A stretch of 64,000 nucleotides of DNA from Lactococcus taiwanensis (GTDB lineage: Bacteria; Bacillota; Bacilli; Lactobacillales; Streptococcaceae), in contig NZ_BNDT01000001.1 in assembly GCF_014905395.1 (NCBI RefSeq), forward strand, positions 310,001 through 374,000. The letters run 5' to 3'. Position 1 is the first letter of the stretch. Each line of letters starts with the position of its first letter. Positions 1 through 8,107 of this stretch are shown here, piece after piece. The notes beneath the pieces were generated by a model that ran no database searches, had not been told where the DNA came from, and saw nothing but the letters and a program-made list of their open reading frames with translations. The position numbers were made by a program, and so were the translations under genes.

Positions 1-524
1 AGGAAATCAACACCATGATTTACACCATTGGTGCTGGGGTTGGGGCTGATTTTACCTTGGCTGACCGCAACTATGACAAAATTATCATCATGACCGATGC
101 CGACACGGACGGTGCCCACATCCAGACCCTTTTGCTGACTTTCTTTTACCGCTACATGAAACCGCTGGTGGAAGCAGGGCACATCTACATCGCTCTGCCG
201 CCCCTTTACAAAATGAGCGAAGGCAAAGGGAAAAAGGAAAAAATTGAATACGCTTGGACTGATGGCGAGCTGGCTGAGTTGCGCAAGCATTTCGGTAAAA
301 ATGCTAACCTGCAACGTTACAAAGGGCTTGGTGAAATGAACGCGGATCAGCTTTGGGAAACGACCATGAATCCTGAAAGCCGTACTTTGATTCAAGTGAC
401 CATTGACGATGCCGCTCAAGCTGAAAAACGCGTCTCTGTGCTTATGGGTGACAAGGTTGAACCTCGCCGGAAGTGGATTGAAAACAACGTGAAATTTACG
501 ATGGAAGAAGAAACAGTCTTTTAA
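1..524 (+). CDS. parE: DNA topoisomerase IV subunit B, C-terminal part (5' end outside window)
   Basis: This is the C-terminal part of the ATPase subunit of topoisomerase IV, which with ParC decatenates daughter chromosomes. Reading starts in frame at base 3 with no start codon, so the gene enters from the left. The TOPRIM metal-binding motif TDADTDGAH is visible, followed by the conserved stretch ending in LPPLYK and the hallmark QRYKGLGEMNADQLW with MNPESRTL. These features, and the downstream parC, favour ParE over GyrB; GyrB is the only serious alternative. A TTACTGAC palindrome followed by a short T run starts 4 bases after the stop and probably terminates the transcript. Confidence 0.93.
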   Translation, partial: EINTMIYTIGAGVGADFTLADRNYDKIIIMTDADTDGAHIQTLLLTFFYRYMKPLVEAGHIYIALPPLYKMSEGKGKKEKIEYAWTDGELAELRKHFGKNANLQRYKGLGEMNADQLWETTMNPESRTLIQVTIDDAAQAEKRVSVLMGDKVEPRRKWIENNVKFTMEEETVF

Positions 525-527
525 AGT

Positions 528-549
528 TTACTGACAGCTTCGTCAGTAA
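528..549. repeat. TTACTGAC-N6-GTCAGTAA palindrome (terminator-like)
   Basis: Perfect 8-bp arms around the 6-nt centre AGCTTC, followed by TTTTTC. It lies just after the parE stop and probably acts as its terminator. It belongs to the dispersed palindrome family of this window. Confidence 0.85.
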
Positions 550-574
550 TTTTTCACACTTGAAAAGAGAAAAA

Positions 575-1108
575 ATGCGTTTGATTTTAGCATCTGCGCC
601 AGAAGGCAAGGAAAAATTTATTCGACAAATTGAAAAATGGCTGGGCAAATCTCGCGCCGACATCTCGGTCTGTCTGATTAACGAAGCGCTCGCCCAGTCA
701 GATGATGATTGTCGCTGGCTTTTATCGGCATTTTCAAGTTTGGCCACAACTTTTGGTGGCAAACTAACTTTTGCCAATCTGCGCGCTGTGGCGCCAGAAC
801 AGCTCAAGACCAAGATGTTGGGCTACGATTTGATTTGGTGTTTTGGTGGCTACACTAATGAATTGCTAGAAACCTTTGAGAAAACTGGTTTTTCTGAACT
901 TTTGCCAGAACTTTTGGCAGGAAAAATCTGGGTGGGTTCATCAGCAGGCGCTTGCGTTTTGGCGAAAAATTATCTGGGGCTGCTGGATTTCTCAATTTCT
1001 CCTCATGAAAAACTTACGATTTTCAAAGAAAATACTTATTTTCTGACTGACTCAGCAGGGCTGATTGTTGATAATCATGAGATTTTGCTGATAGAGAATG
1101 CTGTATAA
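575..1108 (+). CDS. Peptidase E-like protein (family S51), rather short
   Basis: About 177 residues. The motif GSSAGA after a hydrophobic strand has the nucleophile-elbow form of S51 dipeptidase E, which cleaves Asp-X dipeptides, and is preceded by WCFGGYTNELL, matching the family's conserved GG-N region. The protein is shorter than classical peptidase E (about 205-230 residues), and I cannot place the other triad residues with certainty, so activity is unproven. A TTG at 560 in the same frame would add five residues; I prefer the ATG at 575. The 3' end contains the -10 element of the next gene, so the two genes are packed tightly. Confidence 0.7.
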   Translation: MRLILASAPEGKEKFIRQIEKWLGKSRADISVCLINEALAQSDDDCRWLLSAFSSLATTFGGKLTFANLRAVAPEQLKTKMLGYDLIWCFGGYTNELLETFEKTGFSELLPELLAGKIWVGSSAGACVLAKNYLGLLDFSISPHEKLTIFKENTYFLTDSAGLIVDNHEILLIENAV

Positions 1109-1109
1109 T
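1102..1109 (+). promoter_or_regulatory. Promoter -10 element for the dnaQ-like gene
   Basis: TGTATAAT overlaps the stop codon of the preceding gene. A palindrome of the dispersed family (1112-1129) lies at the predicted transcription start. Confidence 0.5.
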
Positions 1110-1111
1110 TT

Positions 1112-1129
1112 GCTGACGAACCTGTCAGC
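1112..1129. repeat. GCTGAC-N6-GTCAGC palindrome
   Basis: Variant of the dispersed palindrome with outer GC replacing TTA. It lies between the peptidase E-like gene and the exonuclease gene, over the probable transcription start. Confidence 0.7.
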
Positions 1130-1144
1130 TGGAGTAAAAGAAAA

Positions 1145-1966
1145 ATGAAAGAAAAATACGTCGTTTTTGACTTTGAAACCACTGGTTTCTCTGCTCAAAA
1201 AAATGAAATCATCCAAATCGGTGCGGTAAAATATGACGAAAACGATGTTGAGATCGCGCGGTTTAACCAATTGGTTAAAAATCAGCGGTCCTATGTCTCT
1301 TCAGAAATTACAAAATTAACTGGGATTAGACCAGCTGATTTGCTCAATCAGCCGACGATTGAAGAAATCCTACCGAAGTTTTTGGCCTTCATCAAAGATC
1401 ATCTTTTAGTTGCGCATAATGCTCCCTTTGATGTCAGTTTCTTATACCAAGCAATTATTGATTGCGCCCTAAGTGGCGTCGAGGCTTTTCGCGTCTATGA
1501 CACGCTGACAGAAAGTAAACGCTTATTGACGATGTCATCCTATGCCTTAGAAAATTTTAAATCGGTGCTTGGAATGGATGAACTGCGCTCACACGATGCA
1601 CTTAATGATTGTTTAATTACAGCAAAACTTTACCAATATTTACAAAAAATCGAGTATTCAGAAGAATTAGCATTTGCCAAAGAAGCTGATCAGTTGGATT
1701 TGTTTGGAGAAATGACCGATGAGATTACCGTTGAGTTACGTCGTGAATTGCACCTTCCAATCACGAAAGCTTTGGTCTACTACCATCAAGATGAACAGCG
1801 ACGCTGGCATCGCTTAGAAGTGGTTGGCATTCACATTGAGCGCACTTACAGTACGGGAGCAAGTCTGACTATCCGTTTGTACGATGGTGAAAAAGTAGCG
1901 ATTCATTCGGATTTTTTGAAGGAAATGCAGAAGGCTAACTTTGTGAGTCAGATGGAAGAAGACTAG
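1145..1966 (+). CDS. dnaQ: DnaQ-type 3'-5' exonuclease (DEDDh)
   Basis: A 273-residue DEDDh exonuclease. The Exo I motif FDFETTGF (Asp9, Glu11) is at the N terminus, the Exo II region is AHNAPFDVSFL, and Exo III is HDALNDCLIT. The fold resembles the proofreading epsilon subunit, but in Firmicutes stand-alone proteins like this coexist with PolC, which carries its own exonuclease, so a repair role is as likely as proofreading. The last 90 residues follow the nuclease domain and match nothing I recognise. GGAG lies about 10 bases before the ATG. Confidence 0.8.
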   Translation: MKEKYVVFDFETTGFSAQKNEIIQIGAVKYDENDVEIARFNQLVKNQRSYVSSEITKLTGIRPADLLNQPTIEEILPKFLAFIKDHLLVAHNAPFDVSFLYQAIIDCALSGVEAFRVYDTLTESKRLLTMSSYALENFKSVLGMDELRSHDALNDCLITAKLYQYLQKIEYSEELAFAKEADQLDLFGEMTDEITVELRRELHLPITKALVYYHQDEQRRWHRLEVVGIHIERTYSTGASLTIRLYDGEKVAIHSDFLKEMQKANFVSQMEED

Positions 1967-2004
1967 TTAAAAATTAGTGATGCACCTGCCCTAAGGAGGA
2001 AAAG

Positions 2005-2451
2005 ATGGAAAATTGGAAACTTAAAACGTTTGATCAATTAACAACTACAGAAATGTACAACTTACTGAGTTTGCGTACAGCTGTATTTGTAGTGGAACAA
2101 AACTGTCCTTATCAAGAACTAGATGGCAAAGATCAAGTTGCACAGCACCTCTGGCTTGAAAATGAAGCAGGAGAGGTAGTAGCGCTTTGTCGGCTATTAC
2201 CTCAAGGGCTCTCCTTTGCTGAAGCTTCAATCGGAAGGGTTCTTGTTAACCCTGCCTATCGGGGCGAAAATTGGGGTCGTGCGCTTGTCAAAGCGGCTTT
2301 AGAAGTCTTACAACAAGCTGGTGAGGACGCAGTAACGATTGAAGCTCAATATTATTTACGTGATTTTTATCGAGGATTTGGGTTTGTCGAAAATTCAGAA
2401 CCTTTCGATGAGGATGGCATTAAGCACGTTAATATGAAACTTATTTTTTGA
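2005..2451 (+). CDS. ElaA-type GNAT acetyltransferase
   Basis: 148 residues with the GNAT acetyl-CoA loop (SIGRVLVNPAYRGENWGRALV) and the ElaA-like start FDQLTTTEMYNLLSLRTAVFVVEQNCPYQELDG, written here only to identify the family. The substrate is unknown. A strong ribosome site (AAGGAGG) sits 7 bases before the ATG. The gene follows the exonuclease after 38 bases and may be cotranscribed with it; a palindromic terminator closes the unit. Confidence 0.8.
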   Translation: MENWKLKTFDQLTTTEMYNLLSLRTAVFVVEQNCPYQELDGKDQVAQHLWLENEAGEVVALCRLLPQGLSFAEASIGRVLVNPAYRGENWGRALVKAALEVLQQAGEDAVTIEAQYYLRDFYRGFGFVENSEPFDEDGIKHVNMKLIF

Positions 2452-2459
2452 TTCTTTGA

Positions 2460-2490
2460 CTTACTGACAGCTCTGTCAGTAAGTTTTTTA
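2460..2490 (+). terminator. Palindromic terminator after the acetyltransferase gene
   Basis: CTTACTGACAG and its perfect complement are separated by two bases and followed by six T. It is both a member of the dispersed palindrome family and a good intrinsic terminator. Confidence 0.85.
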
Positions 2491-2804
2491 CTGAAAAGGT
2501 TATCAAAAACGACCTCTTGAGGAAGAAAACAGACCTTTAGATTTTGTCCACTCCGCCTTTTGGCAGTTTTTTTCACTCTGTTTTTGTGGTAGAATAGAAA
2601 AAGTGATTGCTGAAAAAAACGGCTCACTGGCTTTTAGCTGATGAGCGGATTAAAAACTACAAGGCCCACCATAATGGGGGTGTACGACAGTTCTCAGCTC
2701 ACAGTTTTACTGACGAGTGGGTCAGTGAGTGTAAAAAAAGTCAACTTAAAATTAAAAAGCCATTATTAAATGAACTAAAAATTTTCTCAAAAGAAAGTTA
2801 AAAA
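2491..2804 (+). promoter_or_regulatory. parC upstream region with probable promoter and long leader
   Basis: About 310 bases without a convincing gene. An extended -10 (TGGTAGAAT, 2587-2595) could start a 200-nt parC leader; no clear -35 is seen. A second dispersed palindrome (2707-2728) lies inside this leader. A TTG-initiated 64-codon frame at 2607 lacks a ribosome site and family resemblance, so it is not called. I recognise no riboswitch. Confidence 0.45.
2707..2728. repeat. TTACTGAC-N6-GTCAGTGA palindrome
   Basis: One mismatch in the arms, centre GAGTGG. Located in the presumed parC leader with no T run after it, so it is not a terminator here. Confidence 0.8.
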
Positions 2805-5279
2805 ATGTCTAATATTCAAAAATTACCCCTTGAGGATATCATGGGTGAGCGCTTTGGGCGCTATTCAAAATACATTATTCAAGAGCGGGCTTTACCTGAT
2901 ATTCGAGATGGATTAAAGCCCGTTCAACGCCGCATTCTTTATTCCATGAATAAAGACGGCAATACGTTTGATAAGTCTTACCGTAAATCAGCGAAATCTG
3001 TCGGAAATGTCATGGGTAATTTTCACCCACACGGCGATAGTTCCATTTATGAAGCAATGATTCGGATGAGTCAAGATTGGAAAATGGGCGAACCTTTAAT
3101 CGAAATGCATGGTAATAATGGTTCGATGGATGGTGACCCACCCGCTGCGATGCGTTATACCGAAGCGCGCCTTTCAGAAATTTCAGGCTATCTTTTAGCA
3201 GATATTGAGAAAGAAACAGTCAGCCACGCGTGGAACTTTGATGATACTGAAAAAGAACCGACCGTCTTACCGGCAGCTTTTCCTAACCTTTTGGTCAATG
3301 GCTCAACAGGTATTTCAGCAGGTTATGCGACAGATATTCCGCCTCATAACTTGGGTGAAGTCATTGATGCGACCATCCACATGATTGATCACCCTAAAGC
3401 AGACGTCGAAAAGATCATGGAATTCTTGCCTGGTCCTGATTTTCCAACGGGAGGAATCATTCAAGGAAAAGGCGAAATCAGAAAAGCTTATCATACAGGT
3501 AAAGGCCGTGTCGTTGTTCGTTCCAAAGTTGAAGTGGAAGCAATGAAAGGCGGCCGTGAACAGCTCATTGTTACGGAAATTCCTTATGAAATTAATAAGG
3601 CTAATCTGGTCAAGAAAATTGATGATGTTCGGATAAATGCTAAAGTACCTGGTATTTCAGAGGTTCGAGATGAGTCTGACCGTGAAGGATTACGCATTGC
3701 CATTGAACTAAAAAAAGAAGCAGATAGCCAATTGGTCCTGAATTATTTGCTTAAAAATACAGATTTGCAAGTTAATTATAACTTCAACATGGTAGCCATT
3801 GATAGTATGACGCCTGTTCAGACAGGAATCCTACAAATCCTACGCGCCTATATTAAGCATCGTGAAGAAGTGATTGTCAAACGTTCTCAATTTGATTTGA
3901 CAAAGGCTGAAAAACGACTGCACTTGGTGGAAGGATTGATTCGCATGGTTTCAATCTTGGATGAAGTCGTGGCAACAATTCGGGCTTCGGAAAATAAAGC
4001 TGATGCGAAGGAAAACATCAAGGTTTCTTTTGATTTTACAGAAGAACAAGCTGAGGCTATTGTGACCTTGCAGCTTTACCGTTTGACCAATACCGATATT
4101 GTAACTTTGCAAAATGAGCAAGCGGAGCTTGAACAACGTATTTTGGAATTAAAAGCAATCATTAATGATGAACGGACGCTTTTTAACTTAATGAAACGTG
4201 AATTGCGTGAGGTCAAGAAAAAATTTGCGAAAGCCCGTCGAAGTGAGTTGCAAGATGAAGTTCAAACCATAGAGATTGAGGCCAGTGAGTTGATTGTTGC
4301 TGAAGATACGGTGGTTTCCGTTACTCGTTCAGGCTATGTCAAACGTACCTCTCCACGTTCATTTGCTTCCTCAGCACTTGAAGAAATCGGTAAACGTGAT
4401 GATGACGAGCTGCTCTTTTATGCCAATGCGAAAACGACGCAAGGTTTGTTGATTTTTACAACACTTGGAAATGTTATTTATCGACCTATTCATGAACTTG
4501 CTGATGTACGTTGGAAGGATATTGGTGAGCATTTATCACAAAGTTTGTCAAACTTTGCTTCTAACGAAAAAATCCTCTATGTGCGCTTAGTCGACCAGTT
4601 TGAAGGAGAAACCTTTGTTGTTGTGACCAAAAATGGTCAAGTGAAACAAGTGGATCTAGCGAGCTTCACGCCCTGGCGGACCTATCGTTCTAAATCTGCT
4701 GTTTATGCGAAGATGAAGGGCGAGGATGACGAAGTCGTTTTGATTTGCCCTGTTGAATTTGCTGATCTGATGGTGATTTCAGAGCAAGGGTATGCATTAC
4801 GCTTTAATTTGGATGATGTGCCAATTCTTGGGAATAAGGCAGCAGGGGTTAAAGCGATGAATCTGAAAAAAGGAGATGTGATCAAAGCAGCTTTCTTTGT
4901 AACAAGCAACAGTTGGTATTTATTGACACAACGCGGCTTTATCAAACGGATGAAAACTGAGGATATTCCAGTCACTTCAAGAGCAAACCGAGGGCTTCAA
5001 GTACTCCGCACTCTGAAAACGAATAACCATACCGTATTTGCGGCGGGTTTGGTCAATGCGACCGCTGATTTAAGTGCTGTTAGCAAAGAAGTTGATCTGT
5101 TCACCTCGGCAAATCCTACAAAAGAAACAACGCCACAACCACAGATACTGGAGGTAGCTTCGGTTGATGGAGAGCTTCACGATGTAGTGTTGACTGATTT
5201 GACACTCTCTGAACGCACAAGTAATGGTCATCCTCTGTCTGAAAAAATGAGTCAAGTAGGAACTGCTCACTTGAAATAA
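2805..5279 (+). CDS. parC: DNA topoisomerase IV subunit A
   Basis: The 824-residue DNA-cleaving subunit of topoisomerase IV. The catalytic tyrosine is Tyr118 in PAAMRYTEARL. The quinolone-resistance region GNFHPHGDSSIYEA (residues 71-84) carries Ser79 and Glu83, the unmutated type. The C-terminal half from about residue 500 shows the repeated beta-propeller blades that wrap DNA. The ribosome site (AAAGAAAG) is only moderate. parE lies 2.3 kb upstream with three genes between, so the two are not a simple operon. Confidence 0.96.
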   Translation: MSNIQKLPLEDIMGERFGRYSKYIIQERALPDIRDGLKPVQRRILYSMNKDGNTFDKSYRKSAKSVGNVMGNFHPHGDSSIYEAMIRMSQDWKMGEPLIEMHGNNGSMDGDPPAAMRYTEARLSEISGYLLADIEKETVSHAWNFDDTEKEPTVLPAAFPNLLVNGSTGISAGYATDIPPHNLGEVIDATIHMIDHPKADVEKIMEFLPGPDFPTGGIIQGKGEIRKAYHTGKGRVVVRSKVEVEAMKGGREQLIVTEIPYEINKANLVKKIDDVRINAKVPGISEVRDESDREGLRIAIELKKEADSQLVLNYLLKNTDLQVNYNFNMVAIDSMTPVQTGILQILRAYIKHREEVIVKRSQFDLTKAEKRLHLVEGLIRMVSILDEVVATIRASENKADAKENIKVSFDFTEEQAEAIVTLQLYRLTNTDIVTLQNEQAELEQRILELKAIINDERTLFNLMKRELREVKKKFAKARRSELQDEVQTIEIEASELIVAEDTVVSVTRSGYVKRTSPRSFASSALEEIGKRDDDELLFYANAKTTQGLLIFTTLGNVIYRPIHELADVRWKDIGEHLSQSLSNFASNEKILYVRLVDQFEGETFVVVTKNGQVKQVDLASFTPWRTYRSKSAVYAKMKGEDDEVVLICPVEFADLMVISEQGYALRFNLDDVPILGNKAAGVKAMNLKKGDVIKAAFFVTSNSWYLLTQRGFIKRMKTEDIPVTSRANRGLQVLRTLKTNNHTVFAAGLVNATADLSAVSKEVDLFTSANPTKETTPQPQILEVASVDGELHDVVLTDLTLSERTSNGHPLSEKMSQVGTAHLK

Positions 5280-5288
5280 CTTTAAAAA

Positions 5289-5321
5289 AATGGCTTTGTC
5301 TTTAAGACGAGGCTGTTTTTT
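5289..5321 (+). terminator. Terminator after parC
   Basis: GGCTTTGTCTT and AAGACGAGGCT can pair using some G-U pairs, with a very tight centre, and are followed by TTTTTT. Confidence 0.6.
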
Positions 5322-5342
5322 ATGGTCTTATTCTCGCTATCC

Positions 5343-5351
5343 TGTTATAAT
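5343..5351 (+). promoter_or_regulatory. Extended -10 promoter of ogt
   Basis: TGTTATAAT is a perfect extended -10. The start would fall near 5358, giving a leader of about 30 nt with AAGGAG at 5378-5383. Confidence 0.65.
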
Positions 5352-5387
5352 TAAGAACAGAAGACACATCACTCAAAAAGGAGCGAC

Positions 5388-5804
5388 ATGCAAACAGCAT
5401 TTAAGTTATCTGTTGAGCGTGCAGCCAATGGAAAAATTGTCCACGTCTATTTTGATGAAACACATGAACCCATGGCCTATGAGGTGCTGATAGGCTTATC
5501 AGAGCAAGATTACGAGCTGATTAGTGGGACGCCCTTTCAACAAAAAGTTTGGTTAGAGCTGCGCCGTATTCCCTCAGGACAAACAATCACTTATCAAGAA
5601 ATGGCAGAACGAGTAGGTGCCCCAGGCGCACAACAAGCTGTGGGGCAAGCCTTAGCCCGTAACCCTCTACCTGTTATTTTACCTTGTCATCGGGTCACAA
5701 AAAAAGATGGTACGTTGGGAGGATTTATGGGAAAAGCCAATCGACAAGATATCAAAACAGCCATATTGGCTTATGAAAAAAGCACTGCTGGTCAGGCAGA
5801 TTAG
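5388..5804 (+). CDS. ogt: Methylated-DNA--protein-cysteine methyltransferase
   Basis: A 138-residue suicide enzyme that moves the methyl group of O6-methylguanine to its own cysteine. The active-site motif VILPCHRV (Cys100) is intact and is followed by GTLGGFMG, the usual C-terminal signature. The helix-turn-helix region (GQTITYQEMAERVG) is present; the N-terminal domain is short compared with Ada/Ogt. AAGGAG is well placed before the ATG. It appears monocistronic. Confidence 0.92.
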   Translation: MQTAFKLSVERAANGKIVHVYFDETHEPMAYEVLIGLSEQDYELISGTPFQQKVWLELRRIPSGQTITYQEMAERVGAPGAQQAVGQALARNPLPVILPCHRVTKKDGTLGGFMGKANRQDIKTAILAYEKSTAGQAD

Positions 5805-5851
5805 ACGTGAGTTCCTATCATTAAAGTTTCGCGTCCACTGTTAAAGTGCGC

Positions 5852-5871
5852 TACTGACAGATTGGTCAGTA
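5852..5871. repeat. TACTGAC-N6-GTCAGTA palindrome directly upstream of the lspA -10
   Basis: Perfect 7-bp arms, centre AGATTG. The right arm ends 5 bases before the lspA -10 hexamer, so it occupies the spacer/-35 position and could influence promoter use. Confidence 0.8.
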
Positions 5872-5873
5872 AA

Positions 5874-5890
5874 TGCTATAATTAAACTTA
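5874..5890 (+). promoter_or_regulatory. lspA promoter, predicted leaderless transcript
   Basis: TGCTATAAT (hexamer 5877-5882) ends 7 bases before the lspA ATG, so the transcript should begin at or next to the A of the start codon. No Shine-Dalgarno sequence is present. Confidence 0.6.
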
Positions 5891-6345
5891 TGAAAAAAAT
5901 ACTGTCACTCCTGATCATTGCCGCTGGGATTGCTTTTGACCAGCTTTTTAAAAATTGGATTGTTACCCACCTTGCGCTAGGAGAGGTGAAAGATTTTTTA
6001 CCTGGTTTTATGAGTCTGACTTATTTGCGAAACGATGGGGCTGCTTGGTCATCATTTGCGGGTCAACAATGGTTTTTTCTCGTGCTTACTCCGGTCGTTT
6101 TAGTCATTGCGGCTTGGTTTTTATGGCGTAAAATTCAACAGAATTGGTATTTTATTGGGCTGACATTGATTATTTCAGGAGCTTTAGGAAATTTCATTGA
6201 TCGAGTCCGACAAGGCTTTGTGGTTGACATGTTTCAGACCGACTTTATGAATTTTCCAATTTTTAATATTGCGGATACGCTCTTGTCGATAGGATTTGTA
6301 TTACTTTTTATCGCCATTTTGACGGATAAAAGCGACCGCCTCTAG
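5890..6345 (+). CDS. lspA: Lipoprotein signal peptidase (signal peptidase II)
   Basis: A 151-residue membrane aspartyl protease with four transmembrane segments that removes signal peptides from prolipoproteins after Lgt modification. The conserved boxes are visible: FDQLFKNWI at the start, YLRNDGAAWS, GNFIDRVRQGFVVDM and FNIADTLLSIG, the last two holding the catalytic Asp pair. The gene is followed by an rluD-type gene, the common lspA-rluD order of lactic acid bacteria. Initiation is probably leaderless. Confidence 0.95.
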   Translation: MKKILSLLIIAAGIAFDQLFKNWIVTHLALGEVKDFLPGFMSLTYLRNDGAAWSSFAGQQWFFLVLTPVVLVIAAWFLWRKIQQNWYFIGLTLIISGALGNFIDRVRQGFVVDMFQTDFMNFPIFNIADTLLSIGFVLLFIAILTDKSDRL

Positions 6346-6363
6346 TAGACAAGATAAAAAAGC

Positions 6364-6385
6364 TTGCTGACCAGCTGGTCAGTAA
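6364..6385. repeat. TTGCTGAC-N6-GTCAGTAA palindrome
   Basis: Centre CAGCTG. Lies between lspA and the pseudouridine synthase gene; with the following AAAAA it is not a classical terminator on the + strand. Confidence 0.8.
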
Positions 6386-6420
6386 AAAGATGAGTGACTT
6401 AACAACAAGGAAAGAAAAAT

Positions 6421-7329
6421 TTGAATAAATTTATTATTAAAGAAGAAAATAATCAGCTTCGCTTGGACAAAGCTCTAGCCAATCAAACAGAGCTTTCTCG
6501 GAGTTTATTGACTGAGCTTATTCGTGATGGCAAAGTGCTGGTCAACGGCGAAGTTAAAAAAGCCAAGTATAAAGTAAAAACGGGCGATCGCATCGATGTG
6601 GAAATTCCTAAAGATGAAGTGCTTGATATTGTAGCTGAAGACTTGCCCTTAGAGATTGTTTATGAGGATCTTCAAGTTGCGGTGGTAAACAAACCTCAAG
6701 GAATGGTGGTTCATCCAGCAGCAGGACATGCTTCAGGGACTTTGGTCAATGCGCTCATGTACCATATTAAAGACTTATCAAGCATCAATGGCGTTATTCG
6801 CCCTGGCATTGTGCACCGAATCGACAAAGATACAAGCGGTTTGTTAATGGTAGCTAAAAATGATAAAGCTCATGAAAGTTTGGCAGCTCAGCTTAAAGAT
6901 AAATCCAGTAAACGGCGTTATTTAGCCATTGTTCACGGCGAAATTCCGAATGATAAGGGCACAATTGAAGCACCCATCGGACGAAATCCTAAAGAGCGTA
7001 AAAAACAAGCGGTTGTATCTGGTGGGAAACCCGCGATTACCCATTTTGAAGTTTTGGAACGTTTCTTAGGTTATACTCTGGTGGCGTTACGGCTTGAAAC
7101 AGGGAGAACGCATCAAATTCGGGTGCATATGAATTATATTGGTCATCCTGTTGCGGGCGATCCTTTATATGGACCGAATAAGACCCTTACACCCAACCAT
7201 GGCCAGTTTTTACACGCTGAGACTTTAGGATTTGAACATCCAACGACAGGAGAATTTATGGAATTTCAAGCAGAAGTACCAGAAATTTTTGCTGAGCAGC
7301 TCAAAAAACTCCGTGGACAAGTAGAATAA
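6421..7329 (+). CDS. rluD: RluD-family 23S rRNA pseudouridine synthase
   Basis: 302 residues: an S4 RNA-binding domain (about 12-75, LDKALANQTELSRS...VLVNG) followed by the RsuA/RluD catalytic domain with HRIDKDTSGLLMVAK, where Asp is the catalytic residue. It isomerises uridines of large-subunit rRNA. The best start is TTG at 6421, preceded by AAGGAAAG. It probably shares a transcript with lspA. Confidence 0.88.
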   Translation: MNKFIIKEENNQLRLDKALANQTELSRSLLTELIRDGKVLVNGEVKKAKYKVKTGDRIDVEIPKDEVLDIVAEDLPLEIVYEDLQVAVVNKPQGMVVHPAAGHASGTLVNALMYHIKDLSSINGVIRPGIVHRIDKDTSGLLMVAKNDKAHESLAAQLKDKSSKRRYLAIVHGEIPNDKGTIEAPIGRNPKERKKQAVVSGGKPAITHFEVLERFLGYTLVALRLETGRTHQIRVHMNYIGHPVAGDPLYGPNKTLTPNHGQFLHAETLGFEHPTTGEFMEFQAEVPEIFAEQLKKLRGQVE

Positions 7330-7377
7330 GGAAACTTATTCTTTTTTTATTAAAATAATGCGCATCTTTTTTGAAAT

Positions 7378-7483
7378 CTGCTATAATAAAAGAAAGACTT
7401 CCAGTAACTTTTTGTAATCTTTCAGGAAGTCGCTATATGAATGCACACAGGTGTTTTTATTCCTCTTTTATGGGGAAAGGAGG
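7378..7483 (+). promoter_or_regulatory. Promoter and leader of the DUF212 gene
   Basis: An extended -10 (TGCTATAAT, 7378-7386) is followed by a leader of about 95 nt. The leader contains an inverted repeat, GACTTCC ... GGAAGTC (about 7396-7431), and ends with the strong ribosome site AAAGGAGG (7476-7483). Confidence 0.55.
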
Positions 7484-7489
7484 TCAAAT

Positions 7490-7933
7490 ATGTCCTTTTT
7501 TGAACAAGTGATGCAAAATCGCATCTTACTGACGGCTTTGGTCAGCTGGGCACTAGCCCAACTGATTAAAATTTTGATCGAGTTAATTCGTACTCACCAG
7601 CTCAACTGGCGCCTTGTTTTTGCGACAGGAGGCATGCCAAGTTCGCATAGCTCACTCGTCGTGGCCTTAGCTACTGCTGTAGGTTTGACGCAAGGCTTTG
7701 GCTCTCCGCTATTTGCTGTGGCGGTGGTCCTTGCTTTTGTCGTCATGTATGATGCTCAGGGGATACGCCGGCAGGCAGGTAATCAAGCTCGGATTATCAA
7801 TAAAATGCTTCAGAATGTTGAAAATGCTGGGATTAAAGTTGACAAAAATCTTAAAGAGCTCCTTGGACATACGCCGATTCAAGTATTAGGGGGAACGCTG
7901 CTAGGGATTATTGTCGCGCTCCTTATGAACTAA
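7490..7933 (+). CDS. Divergent PAP2-family membrane protein (DUF212, YuiD-like)
   Basis: 147 residues starting at the ATG behind AAAGGAGG; an upstream in-frame start at 7451 has no such site. The DUF212 signature GGMPSSHSSLVVALATAVG is present, with four or five hydrophobic segments and the acidic/basic motif YDAQGIRRQAGNQA. The family is a divergent relative of PAP2 phosphatases; the substrate is unknown. A 7-nt-spaced imperfect copy of the dispersed palindrome (7527-7546) is inside the coding sequence (LLTALVS). Confidence 0.82.
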   Translation: MSFFEQVMQNRILLTALVSWALAQLIKILIELIRTHQLNWRLVFATGGMPSSHSSLVVALATAVGLTQGFGSPLFAVAVVLAFVVMYDAQGIRRQAGNQARIINKMLQNVENAGIKVDKNLKELLGHTPIQVLGGTLLGIIVALLMN

Positions 7934-7943
7934 ACACACACTT

Positions 7944-7973
7944 TCACTGACCGGCTGGTCAGTGATTTTTTTG
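7944..7973 (+). terminator. Palindromic terminator
   Basis: TCACTGACC and GGTCAGTGA around GGCT form a strong stem followed by seven T. Member of the dispersed palindrome family. Confidence 0.85.
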
Positions 7974-8091
7974 TGCTCATAAATCCCCAAAGGCGTGCTT
8001 AGCCTTTTTTAGACACTCTGAATATTTTGTGTTTTTATGATAAAATCTCAGCGATTTAGCAAGGCTATCACGAGAAGTTCGTAAGAAGCTG

Positions 8092-8107
8092 TGGTAAAAT
8101 AGTACTA
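8092..8107 (+). promoter_or_regulatory. Promoter of the GT-C-like gene, predicted leaderless
   Basis: TGGTAAAAT (hexamer 8095-8100) ends 6 bases before the ATG at 8107; no ribosome-binding site lies between. Confidence 0.55.

Noticed and set aside
2607-2801. TTG-initiated 64-codon frame upstream of parC
   Set aside because: No ribosome-binding site, no recognisable family, and a dispersed palindrome inside it; more likely the parC leader.
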